Origin: Gemmatimonas groenlandica
Lineage (GTDB): Bacteria > Gemmatimonadota > Gemmatimonadetes > Gemmatimonadales > Gemmatimonadaceae
Length of the DNA: 64,000 nt
Assembly (NCBI RefSeq): GCF_013004105.1
Contig: NZ_CP053085.1
Coordinates: 2,108,001 to 2,172,000 of the forward strand
Direction of reading: 5' to 3'
In this document: piece by piece, positions 44,691 through 53,602 of the stretch
How positions within the stretch are numbered: the first letter of the stretch is position 1
Layout: each line of letters begins with the position of its first letter
Notes under the pieces: generated by a model
Seen by the model: the letters and a program-made list of their open reading frames with translations, nothing else
Told to the model about the DNA's origin: nothing
Database searches by the model: none
Made by a program: the position numbers and the translations under genes

Positions 44691-45259
44691 CGGCCGTGTC
44701 CGCAGCGCCACGGTCGCCGTCGCGCGAGCGTCGCGTCGTGATCGGCGGCATTGTCGTGCTTGCCCTGTCGCTGTTCGCGACCTACGGCGTCGTTCCGGCC
44801 GTCACGCGGTGGAGCGCGCGCGAGATGCAGCTCGATCGCGTGCGGGCGCAGGTGTCGCACCTGAAGGGCCTGCAGTTGCATGCGAGCGAGCTCGAAACGG
44901 CGGCTGCGCTCTCGGAAGGACGACTCGCCGGCGGCGTGCGGCGGGTCATTCACGCCCGGTCCAGCGCGCTGGGGGCGAGCGCGCTGCAGACGTTGCTGCA
45001 AGGCGCCGCCGATGCGAGTGGACTCGTGGTCGATCGAGTCGACGTCGGCCCCGATCTCACGAGCGAGGGCGATCTGACCGCTACGCTGTCGGCCTATGGC
45101 GACATTCACGGACTGGCCGCACTGCTGGCGCAGCTGGCCAGCGCACCGCGCGTCACCGCGGTGGAGCGGCTCACCGTGCAGATCAATCCGGCGCTGCGCG
45201 GCGCACCCGATGTGCTACGCGTGACGCTTGGCGTGCGCGCGCCGATGGTGATGGAATGA
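44687..45259 (+). CDS. gspM: GspM-like assembly protein
   Basis: 190-residue bitopic protein. A single transmembrane helix (about 20-40, VVIGGIVVLALSLFATYGVV) follows a short basic cytoplasmic part, then a coiled-coil (about 45-80) and a ferredoxin-like beta-alpha domain. This is the GspM/PilO layout and the partner of the gspL product just upstream. ATG 44687 overlaps gspL by 4 nt. Confidence 0.65.
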   Translation: MTAVSAAPRSPSRERRVVIGGIVVLALSLFATYGVVPAVTRWSAREMQLDRVRAQVSHLKGLQLHASELETAAALSEGRLAGGVRRVIHARSSALGASALQTLLQGAADASGLVVDRVDVGPDLTSEGDLTATLSAYGDIHGLAALLAQLASAPRVTAVERLTVQINPALRGAPDVLRVTLGVRAPMVME

Positions 45260-45831
45260 GCGCGACGAACAGATGGCGTGGGTATCAGGCGCTGGATGTG
45301 CTCTCCGCCGTGTGCGGTGTGATCGCGCTGGTCATGCTGCTACTGCCGGCATCGACGACCGTGGCACCCGACAGCCTGCGGGTCGCCACGGCCAGCAGCG
45401 CGTCAGTTGGCCCCACGATGGACGCGGCGCCCTCTACGGGAACCGTGGTCGATTCACTCGCACACGCCATCGTGCGCACCAACGCGTTCAGTGCCAGTCG
45501 TCAGGAACCCCGGGCGCGCTTTGTGGCGCCTGGGTCTGAACCTGCACCGGCGGCGCCGATATACGAGCCGGCAGGCAACGCATTCGCCGTATCGGACATC
45601 GATGCCGGGCCGAAGTTGTTCGGCATCGTGTCAGTCGGTGGGACCCCGCGCGCGTTGCTGCAGCTGCGGACCTCGGCCGAGCCGCCACGTCTGCTCGGTG
45701 TGGGAGAATCGTTCGGCGGTGTGCGCGTCGTGCGTATTGCCGGTGATCGCGTCGTGATTTCAAGCTCCAGCGGGACGCGCACTCTGCGTCTATCCCGCGT
45801 CGTGTCGGATTCCAGCGAGAACGTGCCGTGA
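45256..45831 (+). CDS. GspC/PilP-like periplasmic linker
   Basis: 191-residue protein with one membrane helix (about 14-31, VLSAVCGVIALVMLLLPA), a disordered stretch and a small beta domain (about 105-180, LFGIVSVGGTPRALLQL; LGVGESFGGVRVVRIAGDRV), the HR domain of GspC and PilP that contacts the secretin N0 domain. No PDZ domain follows, so it is a short GspC. Position just before gspD supports this. ATG 45256. Confidence 0.65.
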   Translation: MSATNRWRGYQALDVLSAVCGVIALVMLLLPASTTVAPDSLRVATASSASVGPTMDAAPSTGTVVDSLAHAIVRTNAFSASRQEPRARFVAPGSEPAPAAPIYEPAGNAFAVSDIDAGPKLFGIVSVGGTPRALLQLRTSAEPPRLLGVGESFGGVRVVRIAGDRVVISSSSGTRTLRLSRVVSDSSENVP

Positions 45832-47633
45832 TCGTCCTACCGCTTCCACGACGTTGGCGCTTCGCCGCGCTTGGCGTATTGCTTGGTCCCGTGACGCTTT
45901 CGCTCGGCGGCGAAGCGCTGCAGGCGCAGGCGCCAGTGACCGCGTCGCGCACCAACACGCTCGATTTCGCCAACGCGAAACTCGCCGACGTGATCCGCAC
46001 CCTGGCCACCATGCTGGGGCGCACCGTGTTGATGAGCGACATTCCCGATGTGCGCGTCACGTTCGCAACGCCGGCGCCGCTGAATACGGCGGAGCTCGAG
46101 CGCATTCTCGAATCGCTACTGGAATCGCATGAACTGATGCTGGTGCCAAGTGGTACGGTGGCCCAAGTGCTACCTACCGCCAAGGCGCCGGCCACCGGAT
46201 CGCTACGCACCGGCTTCGCGTTTCCCGATCCGCCGCCGCTCGGCCTGGTGACGCAGCTCGTACCGCTGCAATCGATCCGGGCCGATGAGGGAGCGGATGC
46301 GCTGCGGGCGCTGATGGGCAAGGGGGCGCGCATCGAGACGGTCACGCGATCGAACGCCCTGCTGATCACCGATCGCGGCGCCAACGTGGCCCGCTATCTC
46401 GAGCTGCTCCGCACGCTCGACGCCGCACCGGCAGGAGAGTCAGGGCTGCGCACCTATGTGGTGAATCTCAAGTATGCGGCGGCCGACAATCTGGCCGGTG
46501 CCTTGGGGCAGTTGTACGGCGCGCAGGTGGCGAACACCGGCGGTGGCTCGCTGGCCGATCGGTCGCTGTCGCGGGCGCTCGACTCGTTTCGCGCCCGCGA
46601 GGCGGAGACGTTCCGGTCACGCAACTCGGGCGGCATGAGTGGCGCGAATGCGATGACGCAGCAGAACAACGCCGCCTCTGCGGGCACGCCGCGCGACTCG
46701 GCCTCGGGACTGCTGGTGGGGCGTACCACCATCGTGGCCAACGCACCCACGAACGCGCTGGTGATCCGTACCGCACCGCCGAACTATCCGTTGCTGCGCG
46801 AAACGATCGACGCGCTCGATACGCGTCCGTCGCAGGTGCTGTTCGAAGTTACGGTGGCCGAGATCGCGCTGGGCCGCGGATCGGAGTTCGGCGTGGACTG
46901 GTCGGCGGTGAACCGGGGCGGCGATGTACAGGCGCAGTTCGGTAACCCGGAGATCCCCGACACCGGATCCACGTCGGCGCTGCTGCGATTGGTGCGCCTC
47001 GATGGCACGGGTGTGCGCGCGCTACTGCGGACGATCGCGTCCACCAGTGATGTGCGCGTGCTGTCCACGCCGGAGATCATCGCCGCCAACAACCGCGAGG
47101 CCTCGATCCTGGTGGGCAGCAAGGTGCCGTTCGTGGCATCGACGCGACTCGGCAATGACGTCTCGATCGATCGCGCGATTCAATATCAAGACGTGGGCAC
47201 GAAGCTGTCGATCATTCCGACGATCAACGACGACGGCTACATCTCGGTGCAGCTGCTGCAAGAGGTCAGTTCGCTCACGTCGCAGACCGTGGCCGCGGCG
47301 CAGAGTGCGCCGGTGATCTCCACGCGTGAGGCCTCAACGCGGGCGATTCTTCGTGACGGCCAGACGGTCGTGATCGCGGGGTTGATCGGCGAGACGCGGC
47401 AGACGCTCGAGCAAGGCATCCCGCTGCTCAAGGACATCCCGTTTTTCGGCGCGCTGTTCAAGCGGCAGTCCACCACGCGGCAGCGCACCGAGCTCGCGAT
47501 CTTCGTGACGCCGTATCTCGTGCGCTCCGACGCCGATGCCGATGCGATCCGTGAGCGCGTGAAGAAGCGCTTGGAAGACCGCTCACCGGGCGCACTCGAT
47601 GGCACGCCGCTCACCCGGAAGCCGCCCGCATGA
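45828..47633 (+). CDS. gspD: Type II secretion secretin GspD
   Basis: Outer-membrane secretin (601 residues). Signal peptide (about 1-36), N0 (FANAKLADVIRTLATMLGRTVL, about 46-67 in part LADVIRTLATMLGR), N1/N2-type repeats with VTRSNALLITDRG and AAADNLAGALGQLYGA, and a C-terminal secretin domain with VLSTPEIIAANNREASILVG and GQTVVIAGLIGET then LAIFVTPYLV. An Asn/Arg/Ala-rich insertion (about 240-300) lies inside an N domain. It is shorter than classical GspD (about 650), lacking one N repeat. The GTG start overlaps gspC-like by 4 nt. Confidence 0.92.
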   Translation: MIVLPLPRRWRFAALGVLLGPVTLSLGGEALQAQAPVTASRTNTLDFANAKLADVIRTLATMLGRTVLMSDIPDVRVTFATPAPLNTAELERILESLLESHELMLVPSGTVAQVLPTAKAPATGSLRTGFAFPDPPPLGLVTQLVPLQSIRADEGADALRALMGKGARIETVTRSNALLITDRGANVARYLELLRTLDAAPAGESGLRTYVVNLKYAAADNLAGALGQLYGAQVANTGGGSLADRSLSRALDSFRAREAETFRSRNSGGMSGANAMTQQNNAASAGTPRDSASGLLVGRTTIVANAPTNALVIRTAPPNYPLLRETIDALDTRPSQVLFEVTVAEIALGRGSEFGVDWSAVNRGGDVQAQFGNPEIPDTGSTSALLRLVRLDGTGVRALLRTIASTSDVRVLSTPEIIAANNREASILVGSKVPFVASTRLGNDVSIDRAIQYQDVGTKLSIIPTINDDGYISVQLLQEVSSLTSQTVAAAQSAPVISTREASTRAILRDGQTVVIAGLIGETRQTLEQGIPLLKDIPFFGALFKRQSTTRQRTELAIFVTPYLVRSDADADAIRERVKKRLEDRSPGALDGTPLTRKPPA

Positions 47634-49177
47634 GCGGGGATGCCCGCAAGAGCGGGGATGCCCGTGACCTGCGGGCGGCGGCGGCCGGTGACCTGGCCGC
47701 GCGCGTGCCGGCGCGGTGGCTGGAGGAGCATGCGGTGTTGCCGCTCGAGCTCGACAGCGGCACGCTCCTAGTCGCGGCCGACGGCGTGATCGCCCCGATC
47801 GTGCAAGACGCGCTGGAGCGCGCCTTCAGCGCCGAGGTGCGCGTCGTGCTGCACGGCGCCGGCGACATTCGGGCCGCGATCCTGTCGGCACCGCGCGAGT
47901 CCGTGCGCTCAACGGGCTCCGACACCAACTCCCCGCCGAGCGGCGGCGATCTGCTGCGCGGTGAACTCACGGAATCGCTGGACGATCTGCGCGCGCTCGC
48001 CTCGCGCGAGCCGGTAATTCAGGTGGTGAACGCGATGCTCGCCGAGGCGTCGCGTGCGGGGGCCAGCGACGTCCACGTGGAGTCGCGCCCCGACGGCTTG
48101 CGCGTGCGCATGCGACTCGACGGCGTGTTGCGTGACGCGCAACTGTTGGGCACCGAGTTCCGCTCGGCGGTCATCTCGCGGCTCAAGGTGCTCGCCGGTT
48201 TGGATATCGCCGAACGCCGTCTGCCGCAGGATGGTCGCGCGCGCGTCCGGGTGGGCGACCGTGAACTCGACGTCCGCGTCTCCACGCTGCCCGCGCTGCA
48301 TGGTGAGAGTGTCGTGCTGCGGTTGCTGGATGGCGGTCAGGCCGAGCAGCCCTCGTCGCTCGAGTCGCTCGGCCTCAGCACCGACGTGCTGACACGGTGG
48401 CGTGCCCTGTTGCAGCGGGCGTCGGGACTGCTGCTCGTGAGCGGTCCGACGGGCTCGGGCAAGACCACGACGCTGTACGCCGCGCTCCGTGAGCGCAGCA
48501 CACCCGGCGTAAAGGTGGTCACGGTGGAAGACCCGGTCGAGTACCGACTCGACGGCATCGTGCAGCTGCCCGTGAACGCGCGCGCCGGTTTCGGGTTTCC
48601 CAACGCGTTGCGGGCGATTCTCCGGCACGATCCTGACGTGATTCTGGTCGGAGAAATGCGCGACGCCGAAACGGCCGACATCGCCGTGCAGGCTGCGCTC
48701 ACGGGCCATTTGGTCTTGAGCACCGTGCACACGACCGATGCCACCGCCGCGTTGGCGCGATTGCAGGAGATGGGTGTGCCGCCCTACTTGCTGAGCGCCA
48801 CACTGCAGGGCGTGCTGGCGCAGCGGTTGGTCCGTCGGGTGTGTACGCAGTGCGGGGTATGGCGCGCGCTGACGGCGCCGGAAGAGGTTCGCGTCGCCGA
48901 GGCGCGCGTGCCGATCACGGAGCTTCGCGCCGGCGCGGGGTGCGCGCAGTGCGCGGGCACCGGCTATCGCGGTCGCGTGGCGATCGCCGAGTTGCTCGTG
49001 CTCGACGATGCGCTGCGCAGCGCGTTCACGCAGGGCGCATCGTTGGTGGAGTTGCGGGCGATGGTCCGTGCGCGTGGTGTGCGTTCGTTGCGCGAGGATG
49101 GCTGGCGTTGCGTCGCCGCCGGCGAGACGACGATCGACGAAGTCGTGCGCATGGTGAGCGAGGACGACGACGCGTGA
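47630..49177 (+). CDS. gspE: T2SS assembly ATPase GspE
   Basis: Cytoplasmic hexameric ATPase (515 residues) that powers pseudopilus growth. It has Walker A GPTGSGKTTTLYAAL (about 272-286), the Asp box, Walker B-like HDPDVILVGEMRDAETADIAV, HLVLSTVHTTDA, and the C4 zinc motif CTQCG...CAQCAGTGYRGR. The N terminus carries a duplicated SGDAR (18-nt repeat at about 47634-47666). ATG 47630 overlaps gspD by 4 nt. Confidence 0.95.
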   Translation: MSGDARKSGDARDLRAAAAGDLAARVPARWLEEHAVLPLELDSGTLLVAADGVIAPIVQDALERAFSAEVRVVLHGAGDIRAAILSAPRESVRSTGSDTNSPPSGGDLLRGELTESLDDLRALASREPVIQVVNAMLAEASRAGASDVHVESRPDGLRVRMRLDGVLRDAQLLGTEFRSAVISRLKVLAGLDIAERRLPQDGRARVRVGDRELDVRVSTLPALHGESVVLRLLDGGQAEQPSSLESLGLSTDVLTRWRALLQRASGLLLVSGPTGSGKTTTLYAALRERSTPGVKVVTVEDPVEYRLDGIVQLPVNARAGFGFPNALRAILRHDPDVILVGEMRDAETADIAVQAALTGHLVLSTVHTTDATAALARLQEMGVPPYLLSATLQGVLAQRLVRRVCTQCGVWRALTAPEEVRVAEARVPITELRAGAGCAQCAGTGYRGRVAIAELLVLDDALRSAFTQGASLVELRAMVRARGVRSLREDGWRCVAAGETTIDEVVRMVSEDDDA

Positions 49178-50451
49178 GTGAGCGCCCGGCATCATCGGCG
49201 GGAACGACACGGTGGCGCTATCAGGCGGCCGATGCGCAGGGCGCGATGTCGCGCGGTGAGCTCGAGGCGGTCTCGGCGGAGGCGGCCGTGGACCAACTGC
49301 GCCGTCGCGCGTTGTGGGTGATCGATCTCGAGCCGACGTCGGAGGCGGCGGCCGCTGCGGCAACTGTAGCGAGCGGGGCCGGCACGTCGACAGCCGGATT
49401 CCTGGATCGGCTGTCACGCCGGACCAGCGACCGCGAGGAAGCGCTGGCGATCCTGACGCGGTCGGTCGCGACGTTGCTGGAATCGGGCGTGCCGCTGGAG
49501 CGTGCCCTCGCGTTCGCGGCGAGCGGCGAGACGGACGTACGATGGCAACAGATCTTTGCCGGGCTCCAAGCGGCCGTCACACGCGGCGAATCGCTTTCCG
49601 AGGCGGCGGCCCGCGTTGACGCGCTTCCGCGCGCCTACGCCCCTCTGCTGGCCGCGGCCGAGGCATCGGGCAGCTTGGCCGCCACGTTCGCTCGGCTGGC
49701 GGATGATCTCGAGGCGCGGAGTCAGCTGCGCGCCCGCGTGCGTGCCGCCCTGGTGTATCCCGCGCTCTTGGCGTTGGCGTCGACGGTGGGCACCGTCGTT
49801 ATTCTGGTGGTCGTGGTGCCCCGCTTCGCCGATCTGATCGCCGGCGCCGGCGGCACGGTACCGGCCAGTACCAGACTGCTGATCGGGCTGAGTGCCCTGC
49901 TCTCGCGCTTCGGCTGGCTGCTGGCGGTGGCCCTGGTGCTGGCAGGCACCGCTGTGCGCCAGTCGCTTCAGGATGTCTCGCGGCGGAGAGCCTGGCATGC
50001 CGCCCGTTTGCGGTGGCCGCTGGTCGGCCGATTCGAACGTGAGCAGGCCGCGGCCGGCTACCTCAGTACGCTGGCAGTGGCGCTCGAATCCGGGGTGCCT
50101 CTCCTGCGCGCGATGGCGCTGGCCCGTGGCACCGTGGGCAACGACGCCCTCGCGGAACGGTTGGCCATCGCGGAATCCGCCGTGAGAGACGGAGGCTCGG
50201 TCTCCCAGGCGCTGGCCGGCTCGCTCACGTCGCTCGCGACGCGGCTTCTCGAAGCCGGCGAGCAGGGCGGCGCGCTGGCCCCATTGGCCCGCCGAGCCGC
50301 GACGGCCGCCGGCGAGCAGGTCCAGCGGGTAATCACCAGTGCCGTGGCGTTGATCGAGCCGGTGATGATCCTCGGCTTTGGCGGCATCGTAGGCTTCGTC
50401 GCGCTGGCGCTGCTCCAAGCGATCTACGGGATTAACGCCAGCAGCTTCTGA
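49174..50451 (+). CDS. gspF: T2SS inner membrane platform protein GspF
   Basis: 425-residue polytopic protein, two T2SSF domains. N-terminal cytoplasmic helical domain with LLESGVPLERALAFAA, then three membrane helices (about 190-215, 240-265 and at the C terminus, with VALIEPVMILGFGGIVGFVALALLQAIYG seen as MILGFGGIVGFVALALL). The second repeat has TLAVALESGVPLLRAM. GTG start overlaps gspE by 4 nt. It is the last gene of the operon. Confidence 0.92.
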   Translation: MSERPASSAGTTRWRYQAADAQGAMSRGELEAVSAEAAVDQLRRRALWVIDLEPTSEAAAAAATVASGAGTSTAGFLDRLSRRTSDREEALAILTRSVATLLESGVPLERALAFAASGETDVRWQQIFAGLQAAVTRGESLSEAAARVDALPRAYAPLLAAAEASGSLAATFARLADDLEARSQLRARVRAALVYPALLALASTVGTVVILVVVVPRFADLIAGAGGTVPASTRLLIGLSALLSRFGWLLAVALVLAGTAVRQSLQDVSRRRAWHAARLRWPLVGRFEREQAAAGYLSTLAVALESGVPLLRAMALARGTVGNDALAERLAIAESAVRDGGSVSQALAGSLTSLATRLLEAGEQGGALAPLARRAATAAGEQVQRVITSAVALIEPVMILGFGGIVGFVALALLQAIYGINASSF

Positions 50452-50528
50452 TCGTCACAGTCTTGGTCGGAAGTCACACACCGTTCGCATTCGGTACCGA
50501 CTGGATGCAGACTTAACGGGATTCTCGG

Positions 50529-50557
50529 TTGACAGCTCTGCCGTCGAGCCCGAGCAT
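50529..50557 (+). promoter_or_regulatory. Promoter upstream of the DUF1800 gene
   Basis: TTGACA (50529-50534), a 17-nt spacer and GAGCAT (50552-50557). A leader of about 60 nt to the ATG at 50623 would follow. It separates the DUF1800/DUF1501 pair from the T2SS operon. Confidence 0.5.
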
Positions 50558-50622
50558 TGAATCACGTTCATGTTCGCGGCTCCTCAGCACTTTCCTCCCA
50601 GTCGCCCCCCACGCAGACCGAC

Positions 50623-52179
50623 ATGTCGACGAACGCTGATCTACCGGAAGCAGTGACCGAGGCCGCGCTCGCCGACGACAGCCGGCCGAGTCGTCGTCGC
50701 TTCTTTACGCTCGGCGCCTCGGCGGCGGTCGGACTGGCTGCCGCACAGACGCTCGAAGCGCAGCGCCCGAAGAGCCGCGGCAGCAGTCCGTTTCCCAACG
50801 GACAGACGTCGAACGCCGCCGCGGATGCATCGGCGGCGTGGGGCGACCCGGTTCTTCGTCTCGTGCGGCGCATCACGATGGGGATGAATCCGGAGGAAGT
50901 CGCGCTCGCCCGTCGGTTGGGATACGCCGGCTATCTCGACTATCAGCTCCGTGCGGCCGCCATCGACGACAGCGCGATCGAGACGATCATCGCGTCGCGC
51001 CTGCCCATGACACAGATGGCGGCGGCGACACTGGCCACGCAGGACGGCAACGAAGTCGCGAACCAGCTCGCCGACGCCACATGGTACCGTGCCGCGTTTT
51101 CGAAGGCACAACTACGCGAGCGGATGGTGGAGTTCTGGACCGATCACTTCACGATCAGTCTGAACAAGGTCGGCTATCTCAAGCTGGTCGATGACCGCGA
51201 CGTGATCCGTCCGTTCGCCATGCGGACGTTTCCCGAGCTGTTGCGCGCGACGTCGGAGAGCGGCGCGATGCTGGTGTATCTCGACCAGAATCGTAGTCGC
51301 ACGCCCACGCCGAACCAGAATTACGCGCGCGAGATCATGGAGCTCCACACGCTGGGCGTGGACGGCGGCTATTCGCAGACCGATGTCGCGGAACTCTCGC
51401 GCATTCTTACGGGGTGGACGACCACGGGTCCGGGCATGTTCGCGTTCAACCGCAACTTCCACGACCGCAACGCTAAGACCTTTCTGGGGCGCTCGTTCCC
51501 GGCGATGCTGGCGACGGCGACGGACGTGCAGCTGAAAAGCGAAGGCGATGCGGCGATTCAGATGCTCGTCGCGCATCCGAGCACGGCCGCGTACATCTCG
51601 CTGAAGATGGCGCGCTGGCTGCTGGCGTACGAGCCTCCGCAGGCGGTGGTCGACGCAATGGCCGCGACCTATCTCGCGACGGGCGGCGATATCACGGCCA
51701 TGATCCGTACGATCTTGTCGGGCAAGAACCTGCTGGCGGCGCCGGCCAAGTACAAGCGCCCGTTCCACCTCGCGATCTCCGCGATGCGCGGCATGAGCGC
51801 GTCGGTCGTCAACATCCGCGCGGCCCGTCAGCGCGCCGACCAAATGGGCATGCCCGTCTTCATGTGGGAGCAGCCCAATGGCTATCCCGACCGGGTGGAC
51901 TGGTGGAGCGGCCTCGTGATGTCGCGGTGGTCGTACATGCAGTATCTGTCGACGCAGACGAGCGCGACCACCACCCGCGTGGATTCGGCACCGTTCCGGG
52001 TACCTGACACGGCCGACGGCGTCGTCGCGCAGATTGCGGCACGGATGTACGGCGGCGAGCTCCCACCGGCGCTACGCACGCAGCTGCTCACGTACCTGCG
52101 TGGCGGTACCTACAGTGACGCGCGCGTGCGCGAAACCATCGCGCTCGCGAGCAGCGCGCAGGAGTACCAGTGGTTCTGA
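50623..52179 (+). CDS. DUF1800 family exported protein
   Basis: 518-residue protein of the DUF1800 family, of unknown biochemistry, typically encoded before DUF1501. It has a Tat-type leader (SRRRFFTLGASAAVGL at about 24-39), LVRRITMGMNPEEV, and the family core FWTDHFTISLNK, NQNYAREIMELHTLGVDGGYSQTD, with FHDRNAKTFLGRSF. ATG 50623 is chosen; TTG 50557 lies 66 nt upstream in frame. The DUF1501 gene follows after 31 nt. Export via Tat is inferred from the twin-Arg motif. Confidence 0.85.
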   Translation: MSTNADLPEAVTEAALADDSRPSRRRFFTLGASAAVGLAAAQTLEAQRPKSRGSSPFPNGQTSNAAADASAAWGDPVLRLVRRITMGMNPEEVALARRLGYAGYLDYQLRAAAIDDSAIETIIASRLPMTQMAAATLATQDGNEVANQLADATWYRAAFSKAQLRERMVEFWTDHFTISLNKVGYLKLVDDRDVIRPFAMRTFPELLRATSESGAMLVYLDQNRSRTPTPNQNYAREIMELHTLGVDGGYSQTDVAELSRILTGWTTTGPGMFAFNRNFHDRNAKTFLGRSFPAMLATATDVQLKSEGDAAIQMLVAHPSTAAYISLKMARWLLAYEPPQAVVDAMAATYLATGGDITAMIRTILSGKNLLAAPAKYKRPFHLAISAMRGMSASVVNIRAARQRADQMGMPVFMWEQPNGYPDRVDWWSGLVMSRWSYMQYLSTQTSATTTRVDSAPFRVPDTADGVVAQIAARMYGGELPPALRTQLLTYLRGGTYSDARVRETIALASSAQEYQWF

Positions 52180-52210
52180 TGCCCTCTTTCCACGTGAGCC
52201 GAGTCGCCAC

Positions 52211-53521
52211 ATGAGTGATGAATCGACAGAAGACGGGTGCCAGGAATACCAGCAGCTGGCGCGACGCGATTTCCTGACGTTGGCCGGCGGCGTGGGGGTC
52301 AGTGCCTTGCTGCCCACCTGGATTCCCAAGGTCGTGCTGGCGCAGACGTCGAACGGCAGCCGCGACATCATCGTCTCGGTCTTCCTGAGCGGCGGCACCG
52401 ACGGACTCTCGCTGGTGGTGCCGTTCGGCGACCCTGACTACTACACGGGGCGTCCGAACATCGCGGTTCCCCGTCCCGATGCCGCCGGCGCGGGTCCGAA
52501 GGCCGTGGCACTCGACAACTTTTTTGGCTTCTCGCCAGGCATGGCGCCGCTGATGCCGGCGTACACGAATGGCGATTTGCTGGTCGCGCATGCCACCGGC
52601 TCGATCAACAATTCGCGTTCGCACTTCGATGCGCAGCGCTATCTGGAAGTCGGCAAGCCGGCGGACCCGCGCATCAGTGGTGGCTGGCTCGGCCGACATC
52701 TGGCCACCAGCACCCCGATGCGTGCGGATGCGCCGCTGCGCGGGCTCGGGTTCACGTCGGGCTTGCCGCTCACGCTTTCCGGCGGACCGAAGACCCTGCC
52801 GATTCCGAATCCGGCGAACTTCACGATCGGTGGAAGCGGGACGACCGCGACGGCCCGCGCTGATTGGCTGGCCGCCAATCACGCGAGCGCGGTGAATCCC
52901 GTATCGGCGAATGCGCTTGATGCCACGAACACCATCGCGTTGCTGCAGCGCATCAACTTCACCGGATACGCCGCGGCAAATGGCGCGGTCTATCCGACCA
53001 GCGGATTCGGTCAGGCGCTGCGTTCCACCGCGGCGCTGATCAAGGCCGATGTTGGCGTAGAGGCGGTACACGCCTTCAACGGCGGCTGGGATACCCATGC
53101 CACGCAGGGACCGATCGCCACGCTGGACGGTGGCTTCATGCACGGCAAGATGCTCGATCTCGCCAACTCGCTCGCCGCCTTCCACGCAGACCTGATTCAG
53201 GGAACGACCTCGTACGGTGTGACCGTGGTCGTGATCTCCGAATTTGGCCGCAATGCGCGTGAGAACGGCAATCGCGGCACTGACCATGGTCGCGGAAACG
53301 TGGCCTTTGCGATGGGCAAGAAGATCAACGGTGGGCGTGTCCTCACGAACGGCTGGCCCGGATTGGCGCGCGAGAATCTCGAGAACGGGCAGGACCTTCG
53401 CGTTACCCTCGACCATCGCGACATCTTCGCCGAGATCGTCCAGAACCGACTGGGCAACAGCAACCTGTCGGTCGTGTTTCCGGACTATACGCCGCGTTTC
53501 CGCAACGTGACCAAGGCGTAG
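52211..53521 (+). CDS. DUF1501 family exported protein
   Basis: 436-residue protein of the DUF1501 (sulfatase-like fold) family. The Tat leader is ARRDFLTLAGGVGVSALLP (about 17-35). Family marks: VFLSGGTDGLSLVVPFGDPDYY, SHFDAQRYLEVG, GGWDTHATQG and VISEFGRNARENGNRGTDHGRG (here ISEFGRNARENGNRGTDHG), the last two carrying the His/Asp pairs expected of an alkaline-phosphatase-like metal site. ATG 52211 is used. It ends before a strong bidirectional hairpin. Function unknown; exported, perhaps surface-bound hydrolase. Confidence 0.85.
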   Translation: MSDESTEDGCQEYQQLARRDFLTLAGGVGVSALLPTWIPKVVLAQTSNGSRDIIVSVFLSGGTDGLSLVVPFGDPDYYTGRPNIAVPRPDAAGAGPKAVALDNFFGFSPGMAPLMPAYTNGDLLVAHATGSINNSRSHFDAQRYLEVGKPADPRISGGWLGRHLATSTPMRADAPLRGLGFTSGLPLTLSGGPKTLPIPNPANFTIGGSGTTATARADWLAANHASAVNPVSANALDATNTIALLQRINFTGYAAANGAVYPTSGFGQALRSTAALIKADVGVEAVHAFNGGWDTHATQGPIATLDGGFMHGKMLDLANSLAAFHADLIQGTTSYGVTVVVISEFGRNARENGNRGTDHGRGNVAFAMGKKINGGRVLTNGWPGLARENLENGQDLRVTLDHRDIFAEIVQNRLGNSNLSVVFPDYTPRFRNVTKA

Positions 53522-53542
53522 CGGGCGACACTGGAGCAGAAA

Positions 53543-53581
53543 CACGAAGGGCGCGCCGGCAAGACCGGCGCGCCCTTCGTG
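53543..53581. terminator. Bidirectional hairpin between convergent genes
   Basis: A perfect 17-bp stem (arms 53543-53559 and 53565-53581) with a 5-nt loop, GC-rich, sits 22 nt after the DUF1501 stop and 21 nt from the stop of the minus-strand lipoprotein gene. It can serve both. Confidence 0.85.
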
Positions 53582-53602
53582 CATCAGCAACGACACGCTC
53601 CG

